Of a DNA stretch of 9,488 bases, positions 1-7,300 are shown in pieces. The notes under the pieces are model-generated. The model made no database searches, had not been told where the DNA came from, and saw only the letters and a list, made by a program, of their open reading frames with translations. Source of the DNA: Aquiflexum sp041751335 (GTDB taxonomy: Bacteria > Bacteroidota > Bacteroidia > Cytophagales > Cyclobacteriaceae); contig NZ_JBGSXS010000465.1 in the NCBI RefSeq assembly GCF_041751335.1, positions 1 through 9,488 on the forward strand, written 5' to 3'. The translations under genes were made by a program, and so were the position numbers. Every line of letters begins with the position of its first letter. Position 1 is the stretch's first letter.

Positions 1-1037
1 ATGATCAAGACACGCACATCAATGCCCACGGAGGAGGGTTTTTGATCCAGGAAGATACTTATTATTTGTTTGGTGAACACAAAATAAAAGGGCCAGAAGG
101 CAACAAAGCACAAGTTGGAGTGGGAGTATATTCCACAAAAGACCTTACGAACTGGAAGAATGAAGGAATTGCCCTTGAAGTACACGATGATCCCAATTCA
201 CTTCTAGTGAAGGGTTCTATCATCGAAAGGCCCAAGGTGATTTACAATGAGAAGACCAATAAATTTGTCATGTGGTTTCACCACGAGCTCAAAGACAGAG
301 GCTATGAAGCTGCAATGACCGGTTTGGCGGTAAGTGATCATGTGACCGGGCCATATACCTATATCAAAAGCGTCAATCCACATGCAGGTAGTTGGCCTTC
401 AAATTATCCCGATAGTCTTAAATCCAAGCCTGTTGATTTGGACAAATACGAAAGGCCTTCTCCCGAATGGAAAGAAGCCGTTGTCAATGGCGTCTTTTTA
501 AGGAGGGATTTTGAAAAAGGGCAGATGGCAAGGGATATGACGCTTTTTGTGGATGACGATGGCAAAGCCTATCATTTTCATTCTTCTGAAAACAATCAGA
601 CACTTCATGTGGCCGAGTTGACCGAGGATTATATGGATTTTTCAGGGAACTATTCCAGGGTATTACCGGGCCAACAAAACGAAGCACCTGCCATTTTCAA
701 GAAGGACGGAAAATATTACATGTTTTCTTCCGGTCTGACAGGTTGGAAACCCAATCCGGGGAAGTCCGCAGTAGCGGACCATCCCATGGGACCTTGGACT
801 CCTTTGGGAAATATGGTGAGAGGAACTGAGGACCAGATGAAAACCACCTTTTGGTCACAAAGTACAGCTGTAATTCCTGTGATAGGAAAAGAAAATGCAT
901 TTATCTATGTAGGTGATAGATGGACTCCTGAGAATCCGATTGATGGTAGGTATATCTGGCTGCCCGTAGAGTTTGAAGGGGAAAGACCTGTTTTGAGATG
1001 GAGAGATAATTGGGATTTATCATTTTTCGACAACTAA
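1..1037 (+). CDS. GH43-type glycoside hydrolase, GH43_24 (exo-beta-1,3-galactanase)-like, 5'-truncated by the window edge
   Basis: The reading frame is open through the left edge (codons begin at base 3), so the N-terminus lies outside. The TTG at 42 is internal: the residues before it read DQDTHINAHGGGF, a conserved part of this family. Numbering from that TTG, the five-bladed propeller shows an ERPKVIYN motif (E62), ARDMTLFVDDDG (163-174), NEAPAIF (E214), SGLTGW (230-235) and FWSQSTAVIPV (Q273). In the characterised fungal GH43_24 galactanase two Glu and one Gln do catalysis, and E62, E214 and Q273 sit in matching contexts. The usual GH43 Asp base before the YYLFGE strand is not seen; HGGG stands there instead. 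The expected activity is release of galactose from beta-1,3-galactan ends; subfamily and substrate come from remembered motifs, so GH43 is firm and the specificity is moderate. The stop overlaps the ribosome-binding region of the next gene, indicating co-transcription with the sulfatases. Confidence 0.8.
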   Translation, partial: DQDTHINAHGGGFLIQEDTYYLFGEHKIKGPEGNKAQVGVGVYSTKDLTNWKNEGIALEVHDDPNSLLVKGSIIERPKVIYNEKTNKFVMWFHHELKDRGYEAAMTGLAVSDHVTGPYTYIKSVNPHAGSWPSNYPDSLKSKPVDLDKYERPSPEWKEAVVNGVFLRRDFEKGQMARDMTLFVDDDGKAYHFHSSENNQTLHVAELTEDYMDFSGNYSRVLPGQQNEAPAIFKKDGKYYMFSSGLTGWKPNPGKSAVADHPMGPWTPLGNMVRGTEDQMKTTFWSQSTAVIPVIGKENAFIYVGDRWTPENPIDGRYIWLPVEFEGERPVLRWRDNWDLSFFDN

Positions 1038-1047
1038 GGAAGACACC

Positions 1048-2448
1048 ATGAAATTGAAAGTTGCTTTATCATTCCTTATTTTTTTAACTTTTTCCATCTT
1101 GAATATCAGTTTTGGACAATCGAATCAAAAACCCAATATCATTCTGATTTTGGCCGATGACCTTGGTTATGCTGACTTGAGTCTCAATGGGAGTTTGCAG
1201 ATCAACACACCCAATATTGATTCCTTGGCAAAAGAAGGGGTCAACTTCCTCCATGCCTATGTTTCGGCACCAGTTTGTAGTCCATCCAGAGCTGGGTTAT
1301 TGACCGGAAGAAATCAGGTCAACTTTGGCTATGATAATAATCTGGCCGATAACCAACCTGGTTTTGATCCTGAATTTGCAGGCCTGCCTATTGACCAAAA
1401 AACAATAGGTGATCGATTAAAGGAAGCAGGATATGTGACCGGATTGATAGGCAAATGGCATTTGGGATCAAAAAAACAATTCCACCCTTTGAATCGCGGT
1501 TTTGATGAATTTTGGGGATATGTAGGTGGAGGACATCATTATTTCAAATCGGAGGAAAACGGACAGGGATATTTGGCTCCCATAGAAAGTAATTACAAAA
1601 CTCCCCAATCGATCACCTACCTCACAGATGACAAGGGGGATGAATGTGTTGATTTCATCAGGAGGCACCGGGATCGACCATTTTTTCTATATGCCTCTTT
1701 CAATGCACCGCATGCGCCCATGCAGGCGAGAGCCGAGGATTTAGCATTTTTCTCACATATAACAGATGAAAGGCGAAGGACTTATCTGGCAATGGTTCAC
1801 CGATTGGATATCAATGTAGGCCGAATCATGAATACCTTAAAACAAGAGGGGTTGGAGGAAAATACCGTAATAGTTTTTTTAAGCGATAATGGTGGCCCGG
1901 TTGAAAATAATAGTTCGATCAATGCCCCATTCAATGGCCAAAAGGGAATTTTACTTGAAGGTGGAATCCGTGTACCATTTATTATGAAATGGAAAGGTTC
2001 TCTCCCGGCAAGTGAATCTTATTCCCATCCTATAATTGCACTTGACCTGATGCCGACTTTTTTGGAAATGGCGGGCATAGATCCGAAAGATTCCGACCAA
2101 TTCGATGGGGTTAATTTGATGCCTTATTTGACAAAGGGAAAAAAAGGTAAGCCCCATGAGTCCTTTAAATGGAGATTTACAATTAGCGCAGGGATTTTTG
2201 AAGACAATTGGAAATTGATCCGACTTCCTGATAGACTTCCGATGTTATTTGACCTTGATAAAGACATCTCAGAGCAAAATGACGTGGCACTGGAAAACAT
2301 AGAAGTTACCAAAAGGCTTTTGAAAAAATTGGGAGATTGGGATTTATCACTTCCCCACCCTTTATTTCTCGAAGGTGCCGAGTGGAAGGAAAGGCAAAGG
2401 GATTTGTACGATGTCCATTACGAAATCACTCAACCTAAAAATAAATAA
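1048..2448 (+). CDS. Secreted family S1 sulfatase (formylglycine-dependent), sulfatase 1
   Basis: This 466-residue type I sulfatase should hydrolyse sulfate esters on carbohydrate. A hydrophobic signal peptide covers residues 1-23, with likely cleavage after SFG, and there is no lipobox, so it is probably periplasmic. The alkaline-phosphatase-like fold begins at KPNIILILADDLGY (metal ligands D37 and D38). The Cys-type motif CSPSRAGLLTGR starts at C77, the residue converted to formylglycine. Further active-site signatures are GKWHLG (135-140; K136 and H138), NAPHAP (H222), SDNGG (D280 and N281) and GQKG (K299). Length is normal for S1. The layout around NAPHAPMQARAEDL and the EGGIRVPF segment recalls subfamilies such as S1_16 or S1_20, but I cannot place it, so the sulfate position is unknown. 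The ATG lies 10 bases after the GH43 stop, preceded by AAGGAAG, an unusually clear Shine-Dalgarno sequence for this phylum. No maturase is nearby, so FGE or anSME must act from elsewhere. Confidence 0.93.
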   Translation: MKLKVALSFLIFLTFSILNISFGQSNQKPNIILILADDLGYADLSLNGSLQINTPNIDSLAKEGVNFLHAYVSAPVCSPSRAGLLTGRNQVNFGYDNNLADNQPGFDPEFAGLPIDQKTIGDRLKEAGYVTGLIGKWHLGSKKQFHPLNRGFDEFWGYVGGGHHYFKSEENGQGYLAPIESNYKTPQSITYLTDDKGDECVDFIRRHRDRPFFLYASFNAPHAPMQARAEDLAFFSHITDERRRTYLAMVHRLDINVGRIMNTLKQEGLEENTVIVFLSDNGGPVENNSSINAPFNGQKGILLEGGIRVPFIMKWKGSLPASESYSHPIIALDLMPTFLEMAGIDPKDSDQFDGVNLMPYLTKGKKGKPHESFKWRFTISAGIFEDNWKLIRLPDRLPMLFDLDKDISEQNDVALENIEVTKRLLKKLGDWDLSLPHPLFLEGAEWKERQRDLYDVHYEITQPKNK

Positions 2449-2450
2449 AA

Positions 2451-2473
2451 AGACCGAAGACCGAAGACGGAAG
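2451..2473. repeat. Short tandem heptamer repeat (AGACCGA-type, three units)
   Basis: Two exact AGACCGA units are followed by AGACGGA (one change) and the start of a fourth unit, directly after the stop of sulfatase 1. The other intergenic gaps in the window lack it. I recall similar heptamer tracts scattered between genes in Cyclobacteriaceae-type genomes; that is memory, not a search. Its function is unknown. It separates the two sulfatase genes and could mark the join where the second was inserted, or simply be a slippage-prone microsatellite. Confidence 0.7.
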
Positions 2474-2505
2474 AAACTTGTTTCATTACGAAAATTCATA
2501 AATGC

Positions 2506-2513
2506 TATTATTG
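2506..2513 (+). promoter_or_regulatory. Possible Bacteroidota -7 element ahead of sulfatase 2
   Basis: TATTATTG matches the Bacteroidota -7 consensus TAnnTTTG at five of six fixed positions and lies 21 bases before the sulfatase 2 start codon. The nearest upstream TTG ends at 2480, giving a 25-base spacer, longer than the usual 17-23. It might allow some independent expression of the second sulfatase, but in AT-rich sequence such a match is easily accidental. Confidence 0.2.
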
Positions 2514-2534
2514 AACCCATTTAAATACTGAACT

Positions 2535-4100
2535 ATGAAAAGAAACTTAAGATATTTTAATTGTTTGGCAAGTTTGGCTATCATCCTACTTTGGACTAGC
2601 TGCCAAAATAATGAGAGTACTCAAGAGACCGGAGAAAAACTTCCCAATATTGTCATCATCTACATGGATGATTTGGGATATGGTGATTTGAGTGCCTATG
2701 GTGCTACCGAATTGCAGACACCTAATATGGACAGGCTGGCCAATGATGGGATGAAATTCACCAATGCTTATGCTACATCTGCTACCTGTACGCCAAGCAG
2801 GTATGCTTTGCTGACAGGTGTGTATCCATGGAGAAATGAAAATGCCAAGATATTAGCAGGAACTGCCCCACTTTTGATAGATGTGGATCAGATGACAATC
2901 CCAAAAATGCTGAAAACCAAGGGATATCATACCGGCATCGTTGGTAAATGGCATTTGGGTCTTGGTGATGGAAATGTGGATTGGAACCAAAGAATATCTC
3001 CTGGACCTAATGAAGTTGGATTTGATTATGCGTATATCATGGCAGCGACCCAAGACAGAGTTCCTACAGTTTATATTGAAGATGGTCATGTAGTGGGTCT
3101 GGAAGCGGACGATCCGATTTTGGTGGACTATGAAAGCAACTTTGAGGGTGAACCTACCGGAAAAGACAATCCCGAGATGCTCAAAATGATGTGGCATCAC
3201 GGACACAACAACAGCATTGTCAATGGAATACCGAGGATTGGTTTTATGAAAGGTGGAGAAAACGCCAAGTGGATTGATGAAGATATGGCCGATGAATTTT
3301 TGGAAAAAGCCCAGGACTATATTAGGGGAAGGAAGAATGAGACAGATCCGTTTTTCTTGTATTATGCATTTCAGCAGCCACATGTACCAAGAACTCCACA
3401 TCCTAGGTTTGTAGGTTCATCAGGTATGGGTCCCAGGGGGGATGTGATTTTGGAGGCAGATTGGTGCATTGGGGAATTCATGAAAACCTTGGAAGAAGAG
3501 GGGCTATTGGAAAATACATTGGTGATTTTTTCATCTGATAATGGTCCGGTATTGAATGATGGATACAATGATGATGCTGTAGAAAAACTTGGAGATCATA
3601 AACCTTGGGGTCCATTTCGAGGCGGAAAGTATAGTCTTTTTGAAGCTGGAACGAGAATTCCTTTTATGACCTATTGGAAAGGCAATATCGAACCTGGGGT
3701 TTCAGATGTTTTGGTATCGCAATTGGATTTATTGACTTCATTATCCCAACTTGTTGGAAGCGATATTACTACAGACGACAGTATGGATATGTTGGCAGTG
3801 TTGATGGGTGAATCAAACTCAGGCAGGGAAAATTTGATTTTGGAAGCGACTACGCGAACGGCACTTAGAAGCGGAGATTATATTATGATACCACCCTATA
3901 AAGGACCGGCGATCAATACATTCGTCAATATAGAATTGGGGAATGACAGTGAGTACCAACTTTATGATATTAAAAAAGATCCCGGACAAATAAATAACCT
4001 TGCTGAATCAAATCCGGATTTGCTCGAAAAACTAAAGCAAAAATTTGAGGAATTGAGAGGGAGTGGGTATGGGAAAATTGAGCAATTGGAATTGAAATAA
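2535..4100 (+). CDS. Lipoprotein family S1 sulfatase, S1_15-like (arylsulfatase A type), sulfatase 2
   Basis: This 521-residue sulfatase starts with a lipoprotein signal: a hydrophobic stretch at residues 11-20 runs into LLWTSC, so C23 is the likely lipidated residue and the mature protein sits on the outer or inner membrane. Metal ligands D45 and D46 lie in MDDLGYGD. The formylglycine motif CTPSRYALLTG begins at C85. GKWHLGLG (137-144), QPHVPR (H283), SSDNGPV (D335 and N336) and FRGGKYS (K365) complete the active site. The segments DWNQRISPGPNEVGFDY, AATQDRVPTVY and EPTGKDNPEM are diagnostic of one branch that I associate with S1_15, whose studied gut Bacteroides members include galactose-6-sulfatases; this placement is from memory. 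It is not a recent copy of sulfatase 1: beyond fold motifs the two differ widely and have different export signals. The start is the ATG just before the lipoprotein signal, with an A-rich leader and no clear Shine-Dalgarno. A strong terminator follows. Confidence 0.93.
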   Translation: MKRNLRYFNCLASLAIILLWTSCQNNESTQETGEKLPNIVIIYMDDLGYGDLSAYGATELQTPNMDRLANDGMKFTNAYATSATCTPSRYALLTGVYPWRNENAKILAGTAPLLIDVDQMTIPKMLKTKGYHTGIVGKWHLGLGDGNVDWNQRISPGPNEVGFDYAYIMAATQDRVPTVYIEDGHVVGLEADDPILVDYESNFEGEPTGKDNPEMLKMMWHHGHNNSIVNGIPRIGFMKGGENAKWIDEDMADEFLEKAQDYIRGRKNETDPFFLYYAFQQPHVPRTPHPRFVGSSGMGPRGDVILEADWCIGEFMKTLEEEGLLENTLVIFSSDNGPVLNDGYNDDAVEKLGDHKPWGPFRGGKYSLFEAGTRIPFMTYWKGNIEPGVSDVLVSQLDLLTSLSQLVGSDITTDDSMDMLAVLMGESNSGRENLILEATTRTALRSGDYIMIPPYKGPAINTFVNIELGNDSEYQLYDIKKDPGQINNLAESNPDLLEKLKQKFEELRGSGYGKIEQLELK

Positions 4101-4125
4101 TTAAATGGGTTGTTTTGGTTTTATT

Positions 4126-4158
4126 AAGCCTGGGGATTTTTTCCTCAGGTTTTTTTTT
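4126..4158 (+). terminator. Rho-independent terminator of the GH43-sulfatase cluster
   Basis: An 8-bp stem (4129-4136 with 4142-4149, one G-U wobble) closes a five-T loop and is followed by nine consecutive T (4150-4158). A-U and G-U pairs can extend the stem base to 4126. It lies 25 bases beyond the sulfatase 2 stop and has all the parts of an intrinsic terminator, so the 1304-residue enzyme downstream should have its own promoter. Confidence 0.88.
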
Positions 4159-4273
4159 ATGTCCTAATACTTAAATCCCTTTTTATTGATGAAAATGGGT
4201 TAGATAATAAAAATAAGACTTTTTACCCCTGTGGATTGAATGATTTGCCCCAAGTAAATGGAATGGTTAGGAG

Positions 4274-4281
4274 TACTTTAG
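4274..4281 (+). promoter_or_regulatory. Possible -7 element for the GH128-like gene
   Basis: TACTTTAG fits the Bacteroidota -7 consensus TAnnTTTG at five of six fixed positions, 43 bases before the start codon. The nearest TTTG (4244-4247) is 26 bases upstream, longer than the usual spacer, so the -33 partner is weak or absent. If used, transcription would start near 4287, inside the palindrome just downstream. A promoter is expected somewhere in this 224-base gap because a strong terminator precedes it. Confidence 0.3.
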
Positions 4282-4282
4282 T

Positions 4283-4297
4283 TGCATATTATATGCA
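4283..4297. promoter_or_regulatory. 15-base perfect palindrome upstream of the GH128-like gene, candidate operator
   Basis: TGCATAT and ATATGCA flank a single T, giving a perfect 7-bp inverted repeat 27 bases before the start codon. One base between arms makes RNA folding impossible without losing pairs, so a dimeric regulator site is more natural than a hairpin. Its place just after a -7-like element would suit repression or start-site control. It is AT-rich and could be chance; no regulator gene is in the window. Confidence 0.4.
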
Positions 4298-4324
4298 TGA
4301 ATTTAACAATAAACCTAATTTACC

Positions 4325-7300
4325 ATGAAACAATTTTACAAACCATTATTGCTGATCCTGTTCCTTTTTGGTTCTGGAATTATGAATCCAAATCATATTA
4401 TGGCATATCAGGATACCGAGGAAGATCCCTGTGAAGATTCTATGAAATACCTTTATTGGACAGGAGATGTGGACAATGATTTCTTCAATGAAATGAACTG
4501 GAGGGAAACAGTTCAAAAACCATCACAACCAAATGCCCCTGGACAAGACGGATTCAATCAAGATCAACCTGTTAAACCTGCATGCTTACCGGGAGAAAAT
4601 AAGCCGCTTAACGCAATTTGTGTCAATGAACCAAATTTAGAAAAAGACAAAACACCTAAGTCAGGAACGCTGGATCCTGGAAAGCCCATTTTATACAATC
4701 TTTATATGGCTTCTGCAGATATTGTTGCCAGTGGAGAAATTTTATTTGCCTGTGCTGACAAAGGCATGACGCTTTCTGACTCGAAATTAAATGCAAGCTC
4801 GGGCATTACTCAAGGTGTAATTTCTTTGAATGACGAAAGTACTTTGAAAATTACTGCTTTAGAAATCCCATTGGCTGTAAAGTTTGACTTTTTGGATCCA
4901 GCTTCATGGATTTATTGGAATGGAATCACTCCTGATGTTTTTGGCAATTCATTGGACAGTCATATTAAAATCAGTGGACTCGAAACTACAGTTGGTTCAG
5001 GTTATAGAGTCAACCAATACTATCAAACTGGCTCCCTAATAAGACCAATTGATGCAATTTATACCACTTTGACCATTTTCTCTGAAACTTATTTTGGAGG
5101 AATCCAAGGTGAGTTAAATGAATTGACAATTTATAAAGGTGCGGAGATACCAAATGGACTGAATAATGCAGCTCATTCATTTGTGTTGAAAAGAGGCTAT
5201 ATGGCCACTTTCGCAGTACATGAAAACGGAACCAGCAAAGGCAAAGTATTTATAGCCTCAGAAGAAGATATGTATGTAGATGCATTCCCCGATGCATTGC
5301 AAGGAAATGTCAGCTTTATCCGCGTTGTGCCTTGGAATTGGGTCACCAAAAAAGGTACAGGGGGTTTCATCGAAGGTTTGGATGCCGGATGGTATTATAA
5401 CTGGGGGCTGGGAAATACCTCAAGGCCAAATTATGAATATGTACCCATGGCCTGGGGAGCGGGTGGTGCCTCCCCCGCCAATGTGAACAGTGCAGCCAAT
5501 AGAGGTAATGTAACTCATTTTCTTGGCTTTAATGAATCGGATAACTGTAACGGTGAGTCAGGACAATTCAACAACCTCTGTCAACCAGAAGTAGCAGTGG
5601 CTTATTTTGAAGGCTTGATGGCCTCAGGATTGAGAATCGGAAGTCCCGCACCAAGAGAAAATGGTCCTACTGGCTGGTTGAGAGAGTTTTATGAAATCGC
5701 AAAAGCGCGTGATGTAAGATTTGATTATGTGGCAGTGCATTGGTATGATTGGGGTTCAGGTCCTGCGAACAGTCCAAATGCTGATCCACAAGTGATTTTC
5801 AATAGATTCAAGGCTTATTTGGAAAATGTATACAGCATCTACCAAATGCCTATTTGGGTTACAGAATTCAACGCCAATCCAAACAGGGGAAATAATATCC
5901 AACAGGCTTTTTTGGAGCTTGCTTTGCCATATTTGGAGAGTTTGGAATATGTGGAACGCTATGCTTTTTTCCAGCCAAACCCAGCCAATTCAGCCAATCC
6001 TAATGTGACCACATCTTTTTACTTTGATGCTGATGGCAACCTGACCAATATCGGTGAACTGTATTTGAACCATCAATCAACCCCTTCCATAAAGGATGCA
6101 ACTTATGCTCCTAATAACAGCTTGGAAGGAATGGATTTACCTTTTGTACCAAAGGAAATCAGTTCAAATATTTTAGAAGCTGAATGTGGGGATTATCTGG
6201 GATCTCAATGGGATGTGATTGCCAATGAAAATGCTTCCAATGGGTTCATTCTTAGAGGTAATGCCCAAAATGAGGGAGAAAGTCCAATCGCAAGACAGGT
6301 GCATTTTGAATTTGAGTTGGAAGATGCTGATAGTTATAGAATATGGTTCAGAGGTGGCACTGCCGGTGCCAATGGAGCCTTGAGATTCAAGGTGGACAAT
6401 GGCCCGATGGAACAGATTGGTGGTTTCAATTCCAATGGCTTAATATGGTTTCAAGTCCCCAGATTTTATGACTTGGGAGTAGGTAAACACAGACTGACTA
6501 TTGAGTTTCCAAACAACACTATGAGACTCGATCAAGTCGCTTTTGTCAATGGCCCTGTAAGCCTTGATGCCGGCATCCAAGAACTCGGCTACTGTCAGCC
6601 AACAGATAATTTCTGGGGATTAGTGCAATCAGATGTGATGGATTTCTATGAATCAGAATCTGCATTCGTTGGATCTGGATGGACAGTAGGATTGGATGAG
6701 AAAGCTATCAATGGGATGTTTATCGAGACTGAGGGCCAAACGCAATCACTTGAAACAGCTCCGGAAGCTATGGGATTGGTTGAGTTTGAGTTTGAGGTAG
6801 AAGCCGCTGACGAGTACGAAATCTGGGCGAAAATTCAAGCATTGGATTTGGAAGGAGAGAGTTCGCTTTGGATTGCAGTAGATGATCAGCCATTTAGTAA
6901 ATTCGCTGATTTACAAAATGACTTATTTCTATGGTACTGGAAGAAATTTCACTATACCTATGAATCCGATACTCGAAGCTTCTCTTACTTCCTGGAAGCG
7001 GGACGACATAACGTAAAAATCGCTTATGCCTCTGGTAATGTAGCTATCGATAGAATAGCTGTTGCAACCGCTGGGAAAAATCCATCGGAGGTAGATCCTG
7101 AAGTAGTTAACTTGGTTGAAAATCTAAAGTTCGAAGCTGAGTTGGCAACTTTACTGGGTTCAGCATCAATTGTCAATTGCGCCACTTCTTCCAACGGGCA
7201 GCAAGTCAATATGGGAACAGTCAATACAAATGGAGTGAAGTTCGATGAGGTAGTAGCGCTCGAATCAGGTGCTTACAAACTACAAGTATCCTATATGAGT

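Noticed and set aside
42..44. TTG as the start codon of the GH43 gene
   Set aside because: The frame is open to the window edge and upstream codons encode the conserved DTHINAHGGG segment, so the gene begins outside the window.
2451..2473. CRISPR-like array at the heptamer repeats
   Set aside because: Units are seven bases with no spacers, so this is a simple tandem repeat.
2853..3401. 182-codon open frame on the - strand inside sulfatase 2
   Set aside because: It lies fully antisense to a gene with a complete sulfatase active site, and its product has no recognisable motif.
1048..4100. Recent duplication of one sulfatase gene into two
   Set aside because: Only fold and active-site motifs are shared; lengths, export signals and the central regions differ, so they are distinct subfamilies.
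5280..6008. Small + strand frames inside the GH128-like core
   Set aside because: They run in another frame through the catalytic domain, with no motif and no separate start signals.
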